This document shows, piece by piece, positions 24,473 to 34,843 of a stretch of DNA of 64,000 nt (within the stretch, counting starts at the first letter, position 1; each line of letters starts with the position of its first letter). Under the pieces are notes generated by a model that saw nothing but the letters and a program-made list of their open reading frames with translations, searched no databases and was not told the DNA's origin. Origin of the DNA: Fasciola hepatica (Eukaryota > Platyhelminthes > Trematoda > Plagiorchiida > Fasciolidae); assembly GCA_948099385.1 (NCBI GenBank), contig CANUEZ040000014.1, positions 1,612,001 through 1,676,000 of the forward strand. Reading direction: 5' to 3'. The position numbers and the translations under genes were made by a program.

Positions 24473-25068
24473 CTACAAGGGCCTCCTCCCAGAAATCCCA
24501 CTGAGGTGGGCCTTGATCGTGGTTGTAGGTCGGAAGTATTGATGGACCTGGAACTCCTTAAAGCTTGCTCGTTTTACTGTTGGTGGCGTCAAACGATTGC
24601 AGGTGAATTCGACGGCTCCTGAACTCTCGAGGTCTGAAGAGCGTTGGTCCAGCTGTGTTTGGGCGCCCACCGGTCTCATACTCTTGCGAGCCTGAAGATG
24701 CCGCTTCAGGTCCATCCATAAGAGCGTCCAGGTGTCGTCTCCAGTACCACTCTGACCAATCGTTCCGTTGTTCAGTGAGTAGTTGGCTCCTTGAACGTGC
24801 ACGGGAGTCAGCGAGGCTCTGGATGAAGTCAGTGTGACTGTATGAATCCGTCTTAGACAGGGCAAGGCAAACTGGAACAAAACGGCGGCTGAGGGCGCCG
24901 TCTGATGTTCGCAGTGATAGAAATACACGAACGATGTTCGGTGTTGCTGCAGCCCCTAGGAGACCAGAAGAAAATGAAATTATAGCTATCGATTTTATTG
25001 TACCGAGCCTGTTGATTTGTAAATCCATGGTGAACTTTCCAACTCAGCGCTAACAATCGGTTGTAAAA
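24473..25068 (-). other. Gypsy G1 region between the pol end and the LTR
   Basis: About 600 bp follows the pol stop. It has two overlapping open frames of about 150 codons on the minus strand (24473-24928 and 24558-25028), neither with a recognised domain. Some Gypsy elements carry an extra 3' frame here, but composition alone does not show that this one was coding. Confidence 0.35.
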
Positions 25069-26645
25069 ATCTTCACGAAGTCGGAGAAGCTGACGGGAAT
25101 TTGTAGTAGACTACCACGACGGCACTTCGCGTTGCGGGTACGGTTAAAGATTCTGACGGACTAACTTCCGGGTTCTCACCAAGCGTAACTGTGAGTGGCG
25201 CGAGTAATAACTCGCTCGATGCAGGTGACTGAACGGCCAGAGCAGGTGTAATTTGGCCGAGCAGCTTGCACTCCATGACGGCAGGTTTGAGGAGGCCGGT
25301 AGATACTGTTTAGTGTCGCCCGCAGATGTCTATGACAAATGTTTTTGCCCTACGTTTTATCATCCGACACGAGCCAGTGTATGGCAGTTGTAGTGGCGAT
25401 CGAAGGAATACGTGGGTAGCGGTTCTTAAAGCTGTTGAGACATAACTTGTAGACTGTCGTTCTCACGGTGGACTTGCTTTGAGCACTCGTATGCGCTGCA
25501 TAAGATGCTGAGCATTGTCTCCGCAGTGAAAAGTCACTGTTGAGGGGAGAACTACCAACTATCCAGGCAGACGAAGTGTACAGCCATATGCAAGCACGGT
25601 CGATGTTGGTTGCAATTCTTCTTCAACGGTAATACGCAGGTTTAAGAGTGCTAACGGCAGTTGCGAGTGTCGTATGAACTGAACGTTTTTCTTACTGGGT
25701 ACTAACAGCTTGTTACTAGTCACAATCTACATATGGATCTCTTCCAAGTTCTTCCCCTGTAGTGGTGACCCAGAGTTGGTCATTTTACTGGACTCAGTCT
25801 CGATTCATGATTGGTCTTTAATCACATTCGGACGGTAATGTGGGGATTTGGTTCTATTTCTTTCACATTGATTTAATAGTATTCTTTCATGTGGTTTGAA
25901 TTGGCTTATCCGTCTCTCTCTTCCTGAAACTGACCTGCATTTGTTTTAATGAGCGTGTGATGCTACCTCCCGGTTTAACAGTAAATCTGACTGCACGCGC
26001 TCTGTACCACGCTCGGTTCGAAATTTGGCCGCATGTTTTGGTTATTCACTGTTCATTAACGTTGTACCGATTATAGAGCCGTGTTTCGGATTATTACGCC
26101 TATCAACCAAGTTTTTTTGAGATCTGTTTGAGACGCGAAGTAATTCGCACCGAGAAAGAGCACTCTATAAAGGCTGAAAGCGGTTAGGTCGTACAAATCT
26201 GGGTGGAACTCAATTGAAACTGGCAAAGTTGACCGTCGAAAGGTTTCGCTTACAGTAGTGTTTTACTCTAATGTGGATAACCGTTTGCTCGAAGGGCGGC
26301 CGGTGAAAAAGCCCAACCTTACCGTTGACGCGATTGTGGTAGGGTGCTGTCTTATTGTGTTGGGAACCAAGTGTAGCGAGAAGGCTGCCAAAAGCGCCCT
26401 GAAAGTGTGGACCACGATCGGTTGTAACTATTGCCGGGCAAACGAAATGACTAACTTTCGCTGCTTTTCAGACGTGGGACGAAGGACAGTAGTGCCCTGC
26501 AGTCAACTGGCGAATCAATTCACGCCTAAGAGTGTGAAGACGTACACGAGCGAAGGTGAAAGTGATCCTACGAGATCAACGTGCACATGATGAAAACGTG
26601 TTTCAGGTTCCGCATACCTGACTAACGCCGTCTTAGTGAGCCTAT
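25069..26645 (-). pseudogene. Gypsy G1 integrase core and C-terminus
   Basis: Starting at the BEL junction the minus strand reads RYAEPETRFHHVHVDLVG (about 26565-26620; first catalytic Asp), then IVTTDRGPHFQGAF (about 26390-26440; second Asp). APYHNRVNGKVGLFHR (about 26297-26345) follows, where the catalytic Glu of NGxVERFHR is Gly. After a roughly 500-bp insertion the frame resumes at AYGCTLRLPG (about 25574-25605). The C-terminal domain ends in VIDICGRH, a stop, then LKPAVME (about 25270-25340). The final open stretch (25073-25276) ends in a degenerate Arg/Ser-rich tail. Frameshifts and stops are frequent. Confidence 0.82.
25690..26200. other. About 500-bp insertion in the Gypsy G1 integrase
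   Basis: The integrase core ends near 26290 and the next conserved block begins near 25620. These blocks are normally separated by roughly 45-60 codons, so about 500 bp is extra. I do not recognise it: no open frame with a domain and no clear terminal repeats. Confidence 0.5.
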
Positions 26646-26647
26646 GA

Positions 26648-26977
26648 TGCAACGGTTATTCCGATCTTTGGTAACGCATAGCCTAAATAACGAATCCCGA
26701 AGTCAGAACAAGATTGATCCTCTGGTTCTACGGCACTGGATTAACAAATTATACGCATATAAATATGTACAAACCTCAAGTGTAAGGCCAAAACGTCTAG
26801 CAACGAGGACCAGAGTTCGACAAAGGTCACTGTTAGGTACCGCAGTCACGGCAGTCCGAGTGTAATGGGCTGGTTAGCTAGATATAGACACATACGAGAC
26901 TTATCAGCCATCGTCCCGTTCACTGCGCTCGGTCAAAACGGAGAACACAGAGTACAAGAGAGGAAAGTGTGTTGGGC
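26648..26977 (-). repeat. LTR_A, truncated 3' copy
   Basis: From about 26656 this matches the LTR at 49025-49352 almost base for base, through TTGGGC at 26977, and then diverges. It forms the outer 3' edge of the composite BEL/Pao block. The flanking bases (TCATA on the minus strand) differ by two bases from those at the other end (CCAAA), compatible with a decayed 5-bp target-site duplication. Confidence 0.85.
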
Positions 26978-27490
26978 TTCGTCTATTGCTGGCCAGTCGC
27001 AGACACGCTAGCAGGTTTCCTTGAGGTTATGCTCCATATCTCGACGTCTTGGAGTTTCATCTGAATATAACACGACATTACCGGTATACGAAAAAGGACT
27101 TCGATGTGATCGGGATGTGTAGACAGATAACGAGATTTGGAGGAGAAGGGTGCCCGAATAAGATAAAGTAAACGGTAAAATGAAGACTGAGAATTCTCGA
27201 GGAAGAATGGAGATGGCTACAGGGTACTCGGACATCGAGGGGTCCAACGTATGATATTATCGTCGTAGAAGTATGTTAGGCTCAAAACTTTTATTCACTT
27301 GAACACAGGTTTGATAATAATACAAATAAGAGGTCCCGGAAGTAGAGGTATTTCTACAAACGGCCAACAAGTGCTTGCTCAAAATTTTCCGCCACTTCAA
27401 AAACAATGTCGTGTCGTGTGCTGAACTAGGGTTTTGACAACTAACTCCACTGTATATCGTGAACACCGCATGAAGTTAGACACACATGTA
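26978..27490. other. Unidentified sequence between the LTR_A fragment and the integrase
   Basis: The second half of LTR_A and the expected polypurine tract are missing here. The sequence does not match 49352-49752 and has no domain. It may be a replaced or inserted segment. Confidence 0.4.
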
Positions 27491-27492
27491 CT

Positions 27493-29030
27493 TCAAAGAC
27501 GGTGTGAGAGGCTGGGGCCTACGGGAGAATCCATGAGGAATAAATAAATAAATTCAGCTCCAGTTGGTATCAATGGACGTGGTTTTAGCTTGGTATGTAG
27601 CGCCGACTTCCCCCTTGCCACTTTCCCCTTCAAGCAAACATATCTTATGGATATCTCGCAATGTCTCCTTTGTTTGTTATCACAACCACCGTGCGCACGA
27701 GGCCGTCGATTCCTGTACGGCAGTCCTTGGTCACTCCGGTCAGCCATTCGTCTTTGTGTAAGTGGTTCTCCACGAGGATGACCACACCGCCACGTCTGAA
27801 CGACCTCTGTTTGGAGATCCACTTTTTCCGAAGCAGCAGGGTTGGTAAGCCCTCTTGAGTCCAAAGTTTCCTGAAAGCCTGTGCCAGGTGGTTCACTTGT
27901 TTCCGTCCTAGATGTACTTTCCCCGTAGGGTTTTTGGTGTGATCGCTTCTACTTTTAACTGCAATAATAACGGACGTTTGGGATTGAGAGCCGGTTCGCC
28001 TTCCGGGTCTGGGACGATCGGTACCAGGGGACTGTTATTCAGTATATTTTTCAGTTCTGTTAGTAAAGTAGTCAGCGTCCGTCATCGACGTTCTGCTGTG
28101 AGGTCGGGGGCTTGAGTAATTTCCTAGCAGATTCGTGCCAGACTTTCCCAAACGCCACCACGACAACTGGCATAAGGTGGGTTGAAGTGCCATTCTGTCC
28201 CCTTTGCTACGGTCTTGTTTTGTATTTGGCGTGGTCCAGGCGGTTCCACGATTTCTCTAACTTCTTATGGGCTCCAACGAAGCTTGAGCCTTTATCTGAA
28301 TATACGTTCCTGGGGAAGCCCCGCCTCGCGATGAACCTTTGAAAGGCCATTAGAAATGAATCGATGGTCATATTGCGCACTACTTCATGATGGAATGCTC
28401 TAGATTTTAAACATGTTATCAGACAGCCATACCTCTCTTGGGTGCTCCTTTGCTGTCGTACAATTAACGGGCCAAAGCAGTCGACGCCAATTTCCACGAA
28501 CGGGCACCATCCCTGTTGAACTCTCACGGCTGGAAGGGGCCATCATTGGTTGGCCTGCTACCGCCCTCCGGCGACGACAAGTGATGCAGTTGCCTATGAC
28601 CCTCTTGACCGTCGCTGGTCCCTTTGTCACCCGAAATCGTCGGCGCATATTGTCCAATAAGCGGTTCAAACCTGTATGTCCTTCTTCTCGATGTACATGG
28701 TCTATCAGACATCTCGCTATGTAGCGGTCACCAGGGGCTGTTATGAGGTATTTTTTTCGTACTCTAGATTTGAATTCGTCAGCCGCCCCCCAACTCTCAG
28801 TAGCCCGCTGACTCGCATGGGATTTAGCCTTCGGATACTGCTGTGCAACAGGCTGCTTCCTTTGGTGTCGTCATCTATCCTGGCCAGCTCACGGACCTCG
28901 AAAGGAAAAGCGTCTAGTAATGGTAAGCGTAGGACGTCGAGTTCGGCTTGGTTCAGCTCGCCCGGTAGTATCGTCCCCACGTTCAATGTGTTTTGTGGTC
29001 GTGTGCCCTTCAAAATCACTAGGAACATTT
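27493..29030 (-). pseudogene. BEL/Pao family A integrase
   Basis: The minus-strand order is a pol linker (29028-28741), an HHCC finger (HVHREEGHTG about 28670-28700 and CITC about 28590), and the core with IGVDCFGPL (first Asp, about 28490-28515). Next are VYSDKGSSFVGAH (second Asp, about 28270-28305; Asn of SDNG is Lys) and GGVWES (catalytic Glu, about 28145-28165). HLAQAFRKLWTQEGLPTL (about 27840-27892) and the C-terminal basic domain end near 27493. The catalytic residues survive, but frame changes are needed between 28240 and 28150 and around 27860, so the protein is broken. The pol is collinear with the RT at 29.3-30.8 kb. Confidence 0.87.
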
Positions 29031-29338
29031 TGTATCTCGTCCATCAGACCACGGCTCTTAACATTTTTGTCCAGTTGGGAAATTGGCACAGTTTTTCTAT
29101 TAGGCTTACGCTTCTCTTCGAGTTTGTAGCAAGTATCAGTCTTTTGGTCTCGATATCGCCATCATCAGGCTAAAGTAGTAGTAGCTTTATCCACATCTCT
29201 TAAGCTGCAGTTAGGAAGTTCGGTCCCATTGTCAACATCCGCAAACTCTCCAGTGTTTTCAGGCCCTTGAGCAGAAGTCGGCTGGGGTACTGGCGGATCG
29301 TACATAGCGCCATTGATCGGTTTTAGTCGACTCGTGGA
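29031..29338 (-). pseudogene. Pol linker between RNase H and integrase, family A
   Basis: This segment lies in the expected place between the RNase H and integrase domains, but it has several stops in every frame and no conserved motif I can name. Confidence 0.5.
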
Positions 29339-30090
29339 TTATAGTGAGTCTGTTGGCCACGAATTTGTGATAATACGAGTGCTAATGTTGTTTATGTAAT
29401 GTAGTACCGTGGCTGAGTCCGTCCAAATGTTTAGATTCCAGTTCATCCGAACAAAGCATCTCCAAACCAGCTTCGCGGCTCTCACGGCCAGTACTGCTGC
29501 CGTCAGTTCCAGCCTTGGAATGGATACCATTTTCAGTGGAGCCACTGTAGCCTTTGCGAATAATATCTGACTGTGCCGCCCAAAATTTTCGTCTACCCAG
29601 CAGGCGTAATCCACTATCCCGTAGCCCATTTCTGATGCATCAGAAATCAAGTGGAGTTGGGCAACGTTTGTGCACTTGATTCCTGTCAAGTATCTTCGTA
29701 TTTTCATCTCACAAAGTTGCTCCAAGCTGTGCTGCCAGTCGCACCATCGCTTATCGTCATCATCCTGGAGAGATTCGTCCCAACACGTCCCTCTCTGGCA
29801 CAGCGATTGCAGCAAGCACTTTCCCAGTAATAACCATGGCGAAACGAAACCTAGGGGATCATAGAGGCTTGGGACTGATGATGGGATTCCTTTCCGTGTG
29901 ACTGGTCGTTTGGGTAGGTCCGTGTTGAAAATGAATTCGTCACCTCTGGGTTTACAATCAAGACCAAGCGTGCGCTCCGTTTGCGAAAGGGGATCCTAAA
30001 AGTATTCTCGCGCACTCCATTTTCTGGGACTTCGGGTTACCATTGAGCACCTCTTGGCTGTTTGAAGTCCATTTAGTGAGGTTGAATCCC
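29339..30090 (-). pseudogene. BEL/Pao family A RT connection and RNase H
   Basis: An open frame at 29815-29339 contains LHLISDASEMGYGIVDYACW (first Asp, about 29615-29675), SIPRLELTAAVLAVRAAKL (Glu, about 29465-29525) and IWTDSATVLHYI (Asp, about 29395-29430), so all three RNase H acidic residues are kept. The preceding segment (29816-30090) encodes the connection, with a frame break. This part differs in many positions from the fragment at 33185-33588, so it belongs to family A rather than A'. Confidence 0.87.
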
Positions 30091-30830
30091 CCGGCATTTA
30101 GAGTGGCGATTAGATCGATCACATATAGAATAGCAATAATTGGGTCGTCAAATGAACACAGAAAATTGTCCACGTAGAAGTGGTCCACAGCTCTTCCTAA
30201 CAGATTGCTGGTGCCGCCGAAACACTTGAGGGTTTCCTGGAAGGCACAATCAGCACGAAAGGGGGATGATAGCTTCCCGAAAGGGTTCACGGCCAGCGTG
30301 TACTTGTCCGGTGCATGATTTACGTCACTTTCAGGCCACCAGAGAAGACGAAAGGCGTCCCTATCTTCAGCGGGCATCTTCACTTGTAGAAACATTTTAC
30401 GTATATCCGCAAGGACGGCCACTTTTCCTAGCCAAAAGCGACATAAAACCTCGACTAGTGGTGTTTTCCGGTCGCTGAGTGAAACACCCTGACTTTCCGC
30501 GGAAAATTCGAAGACTACTGTGACCTTCCCCAGTTATTTGAGTTGACGACCAGGTGATGAGGTAGGTACCACCTCAAATTTGCGCTGATTACCGCCGTAT
30601 CCGCTCTTTCTATCTAACTCAAGTCTATGTTGTGTTGCATGGCTCGCGTGTATTCTATCCTTAATTGCGGTTCTCGAATTAGCCTGGTTTTGAGGAAGCA
30701 TAATCACTTCAGAGCCATTTCTCGGCCGTTTGACATAGGTTTCATGTTGGGTCCCCACGGAACAGGAACCTCGAAACGACCTACTACATACTTGACGTTC
30801 TCGGCTACCATTTTCAAAGCCGACCCATCT
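30090..30830 (-). pseudogene. BEL/Pao RT fingers and palm (A/A' junction)
   Basis: The frame 30422-29958 reads MAVLADIRKMFLQVKMP (first catalytic Asp), NPFGKLSSPFRADCAF and FYVDNFLCSFDDP. The YVDD box is YVDN. The upstream part (30534-30833) contains RWYLPHHLVV in a shifted frame. From about 30145 upward in coordinate the sequence is nearly identical to 42.5-45.2 kb and 46.4-48.5 kb; below 30145 it is clearly diverged. A recombination boundary between families A and A' therefore lies in the palm. Confidence 0.85.
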
Positions 30831-31340
30831 CATGATGGGGCATCTCTATCAATGGCCAGATCGGCGAATTCGGTGTTATATAGTTGTTGGAATGCTTGTT
30901 CAATGTTCGCCGTTTCCACCGACGTGCAGTTGATTTGGATTTGTTTGCGGCATCTTCCATCTGTACTACCATATAAAGCCCAGCCGAATATAGTGCGTAC
31001 TGCATAGGGTGCTTTGCGGCTTCCTATTATTTGATCCAGAGCCCAACACGCTTCCGGTACATCACAACCGATCAGCAAGTCAATTTCGTCATTCTGCCAC
31101 TCCTCGATCGTAACCCCGTCGAAATGCGGCCACTGAGTCAGAATCGATTGCACTGACTGAGGTGCTCTCATCGGCAGATCCTTTATGATGGATGCTTCTA
31201 GGGTTTCTGCTCTATCGTTGTTGACCAAGGAAACAAGTTGTAGGTGCAGTTTGGTCGACTGGATGACCTGGGTGCCACTCACTGTGCTCACTGCTGATGA
31301 AGATTGATCCCCTCTGATCCCATATCTCCGCAAACTCCTT
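30830..31340 (-). pseudogene. A' protease C-terminal part, copy 1
   Basis: A 167-codon frame contains DLPMRAPQSVQSILTQWPH and IDLLIGCDVPEACW, typical of the region after the BEL/Pao aspartic protease active site. It is shifted by one frame from the upstream piece carrying the active site. The same break occurs at the corresponding place in the copies ending at 43716 and 47593. Confidence 0.85.
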
Positions 31341-31868
31341 CCTTACTAGCGTGGCATCCGAGCCAATATCTACGAGGGCCAACGCTCTTATAACCCCAAC
31401 TTGGGTTTCTGCGCCAACTGCTATTACTCCCAGGCGAATGGGCTTGTTAGTGGAGCGAGACACTGAGCAGACCACACTTGACTTTGGGATTTCCTTGGCA
31501 TTCAAATTCTGGCATTCGTAAAGTAGGTAATGGCGCTTCCCATGGCATCCATCCTGACTACAACTGGGCTTAATTCGGCACATCGCCGCTCGATGTGAAT
31601 TGTTGAGACAGACGAAGCACACGCCCAGCCTCTTAGCCATTTCCCATCCTTCGTTAATGTCTACGTTGCGGAAGCGAGGGCATTCCGCAAGGCGATGAGG
31701 CGCCCCACAAACTTTACACCTCGACAAGTTTTCGCCCTCGCGAAATAATGCGTGTGTGTTTGCCCACGGTCGGCTTCTACTTGGTTTCCTGGTCCAGCTT
31801 TGCGTCGTCGTAATCCTAGGTAATTTGCTCGTCTCGCGCACAAGTTGGCCGAAACGACTATTTGCTAT
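31212..31868 (-). pseudogene. A' gag zinc knuckles and protease active site, copy 1
   Basis: The frame 31841-31212 has CKVCGAPHRLAEC and CFVCLNNSHRAAMC (two knuckles of the BEL/Pao nucleocapsid). It is followed by ALALVDIGSDATLV, where the protease motif is DIGS in place of the usual D(S/T)GS. An in-frame TGA at 31869-31871 separates it from the upstream capsid frame. A frameshift near 31310 ends it. Confidence 0.87.
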
Positions 31869-32791
31869 TCAGGCATGACGGTTTATAAACTGCGTCAGGT
31901 CTTCGAACGTGGATTCTCGCCCAAACCTATTGATCCTTTCGGCTTCCTCGGCCCGTCTACCCTGTAGTTTTGTGGGTAGGCTGCGCATTATGGTCTCTAG
32001 TGTGTGCAGTGCGTTCAGGTCTGATCCGTATTGTAGGTGATTCAGTGCGATGCTGCAGTTTTGCATTTTTATCACCAGGCTGGCTAGAGAGCCCAACTCA
32101 CCTTTGGAGCGTTTTGCCTCTGACAGTACACCATCGATCAAATTCCGGGCGACTTTAAATGGTTGCCCAAATAGGTTTTTCAGAATTTGACGTATTCGGG
32201 TGAAACTGTTTTCGGGATCCAGCATCGAGCACCCGTCGATTGCTTCCCTGGACCTTCCACGACAGTAATATAGTAAATACAAGAATCTCTGTCCTGAATC
32301 GGATACTCTCCTTCCCACAAAGTTCTCGTACTGTTAAAGGACTTACAGTACTGTTCTGCGCTCCCATCGAATGGGGATAATTCCACTCTTGATAAGTCAG
32401 TAGCGTAGTTCACACTGGTACAAGTCGACTTTGATCGTTCCACGGAACTGCTGGGCTGATTGGCTGTATGCCCCGGGGTCTCCAGTGTCGCCTCCCGCTC
32501 CCGTCTCTGGAGTTGATCTTTCCTGGCAGATTCCGCTTCTTCCCTGGCCTGCCTAAGCTGGGTTTCTAATTCAGCTATTTTCAATCGATAGATATCATCA
32601 CCTTTATATTCTATACCACTAGCTGAGGTACGTGAAATAGCACTGACAGGACTACCAGATCTAGCAATGTCTAAGGAATCAGCATCACCAAAAAACACCC
32701 CAGGGACTTGCCGGGTTACTTTCTGTCTAGCTTCGGTGTGCCTGTGTCCTATTCTTGTCATTTCTGACTGATTTCCTCCCGGTGATTCCAA
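31869..32791 (-). pseudogene. A' gag N-terminal and capsid part, copy 1
   Basis: Two frames overlap: 32791-32180 (Met near the LTR, with a Glu/Gln-rich coiled-coil-like stretch YRLKIAELETQLRQAREEAE) and 32318-31869 (FTRIRQILKNLFGQPFKVAR, then EEAERINR). They are joined by a frameshift near 32300. The pattern of coiled coil followed by a conserved capsid block is that of BEL/Pao gag. The start at 32791 is 10 bases downstream of the LTR; an internal Met (about 32761) aligns better with the family A start, so the first codon is uncertain. Confidence 0.85.
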
Positions 32792-32800
32792 GTTGAGTAC

Positions 32801-33184
32801 TGTAGCGATTATTCCTACTGTGAGAAACGCGGAGCCAATTCAACACTTATCCCAAAACCAGAACACGATTGGTTCGTAGCTTCTATGGTAATGGATTATC
32901 AAGTTATACGCATATAAATATATACAAACCTCAACTGTACTGCCACAACGTCTAACGACGAGGACCAGAGTTCAACAAATGCCAATTTCAGGTATCACCG
33001 TCACGGCAGTCCAAGTTCGAGTCAAAATTATGCCACTTCACGTGAGCAAAATATAAACAACTGTTGAAGTGTAGTCATTGATGCATGTTGTATTTGTTCC
33101 AGGGTCAACAAAATAAGGAGGACAGTCTCAACAACACAAGTATATGACAATGGCTAGGGAGGATTTCCAAGCATGTACTTTACA
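32801..33184 (-). repeat. LTR_A' copy 1 (384 bp)
   Basis: On the minus strand it runs from TGTAAAGTAC (33184) to TCGCTACA (32801), with short inverted ends TGTA...TACA. Copies at 41307-41690 and 45184-45567 are almost identical. It is homologous to LTR_A but lacks an internal segment of about 340 bp. It precedes gag, as a 5' LTR should, yet its outer edge abuts RT coding sequence instead of target DNA or a polypurine tract. Confidence 0.9.
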
Positions 33185-33588
33185 AAGCATCCTTATATTC
33201 TGATCCCACAAGGTTGCTCCAGGCTGTGCAGACAGTGGAGCCATCGCTTATCGTCATTTTCCTGGAGAGGTTCGTCCCAACCCGTCCCTCTCTGGTACAG
33301 TGATTGCAGCGTGCACTTCCCCGGTAACAACCATGGCGAAACGAAACCTAGGGGATCAAAGAGGCTTGAGACTGATGATAGGATTCCTCTTCGCGTGGCC
33401 AGTCGCTTGGGCAGGTCCGGAGTGAATATGAGTTCGTCACTTTTGAGTTTTTACTGAACTCCAAGCTTGCGCTCCGTTTGTGAAGAGGATCCCAAAAGCT
33501 CTCTCGCACACTCCATTTTCTCGGAATTTGGGAGAATATTGAGCACCTCTTGACTATTTGAAGTCCATCTAGTGGAGTTGAATCACCG
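33185..33588 (-). pseudogene. A' RT connection fragment, copy 1
   Basis: This corresponds to pol positions 29.69-30.08 kb of family A (for example the segment from TTGCTCCA through ACCATGGCGAAACGAAACCTAGGGGATC), with many differences. It ends exactly at the LTR_C insertion (33589) on one side and at LTR_A' on the other. Identical fragments lie at 41691-42094 and 45568-45971. Confidence 0.85.
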
Positions 33589-33965
33589 TGTAACACACGT
33601 TTGAGCAATACTTAGCCAAATTCGCAACGGATCCCGGAATCAAAGGGCGATTATCCGTGATATTCTATGATACTAAATTATTGAATGAACAATGACACCA
33701 AAAAGATACAAACCTCAACGATGAGACCACAAGTACTCAACAAACAAGAAACCGAATGGCGGCGTGCGAGCAAGGAGCACGTGCGTCACGCAGGTCCAGA
33801 ACAAGGATATGACAAAGCAGCGCTCTGGGCGCGAACAAACAACAATTGGTCCATAAGAACAAACAGTTCGTAAAGACACGTCAATAGTGTAGGCGAGTGA
33901 GTGATGTTAGGAAAAGCACTGAATCGCAATGGTTTTAGGGGGATTTTCCACGACCGGTCGTTACA
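33589..33965 (-). repeat. LTR_C, 3' LTR of element B
   Basis: This 377-bp LTR has the inverted ends TGTAAC and GTTACA. Other copies are at 39843-40219, 42095-42471 and 45972-46348, all the same length. Confidence 0.95.
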
Positions 33966-34843
33966 CCGCCCACCAAAATCCTCCCGAATCCTTAGCAGAG
34001 TCAAATGTTTGGTATGAAGGTACTGATTCTTACTACCTACCTAGGCCCTAGTGTCAGTGCGCGTGCCTAATGCTTGTCTTCAACGTTCTACTCATGGTCG
34101 CGCCTAATTCGTTGGCTACATAGACGCGAGGCCATTATTCATCTTCCACGAGAACAACTGACCGATGGCGGGCTTGAAGGGGAGACATGGATGCTGTCCT
34201 TGGAACGGCCGTCCTGCCCTGGCAATATGTGCTTGCGTGAGTGTGTGTGTGTATGATGCAATCGCCACTACCTCCACATATGCAAAAGACATTTCATTGA
34301 TGTCAGCAAAAGCAAATTGCGAACATCGTCACATGTTCGATATGGGTTGCGCGACATAGAGTGCATTGGGTATGTGCGTATGTCTGGATGTTTAATGGAA
34401 TCACAAGTATCACCACAAATCAAAAGAGGGCTTTCCGCAACGTCAGCGAAAGATAGTGAGCACTGTAACGTGTTTGACGGAGACCGTGTGGTTTAACGAG
34501 CACAATGTAGGTGAGTGTGCTTCGGGGTGTATGATGGTTCGATACGTCAGTGTGTCGGGGTTGCTTCTATGTATGGGGTTTCTTTACCCACCTCGATGAC
34601 TAGTGCGAAATAGTCTACTGGGCCTCAGCTTTAACAGCTTTTCCGCCTTCACTCTGGAGTAGGCTAATACTGCGTCTGTCACAAATTAGCTTTCTTCGCC
34701 TCCACCGCTCCTATCATTCCGTCAGTGCTTTCTGTGGTTTCCATAACTACCCCCAAGGACCAGGTGCTAAAATGTGCGCTTTCGTCTGCGATCATTACCA
34801 CACCCCTAACCCTGAATGGTCTTGTTTTTACCAGCCACTTCTG
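33966..34843 (-). other. Element B 3' untranslated region
   Basis: About 880 bp between the integrase stop and the 3' LTR has no domain on either strand. The part 33966-34381 is repeated at 40220-40635. It includes a GT-rich patch near 34228-34250. Confidence 0.7.

Larger units (their letters stand above)
24473..26645 (-). mobile_element. Ty3/Gypsy element G1, 3' half
   Basis: The minus strand carries the integrase core, integrase C-terminus and 3' region of a Ty3/Gypsy element. Its 5' half is at 49753-51430. The integrase reading frame breaks off at the inner edge of each part at adjoining positions of the same domain, so the two parts were once contiguous and are now split by about 23 kb of BEL/Pao sequence. 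Confidence 0.8.

Noticed and set aside
26258..26590. Plus-strand frame of 110 codons with several Cys residues
   Set aside because: It is the reverse strand of the Gypsy G1 integrase core, whose motifs are clear on the minus strand.
28676..29173. Plus-strand frame of 165 codons
   Set aside because: Antisense shadow of the family A integrase and pol linker.
30627..31007. Plus-strand frame of 126 codons, repeated at 43010 and 46887
   Set aside because: It is antisense to the A' RT and protease and is conserved only because the repeat units are.
33685..33873. Plus-strand frame of 62 codons present four times (also 39939, 42191, 46068)
   Set aside because: It lies wholly within the LTR_C repeats; its recurrence reflects the LTR, not a small conserved gene.
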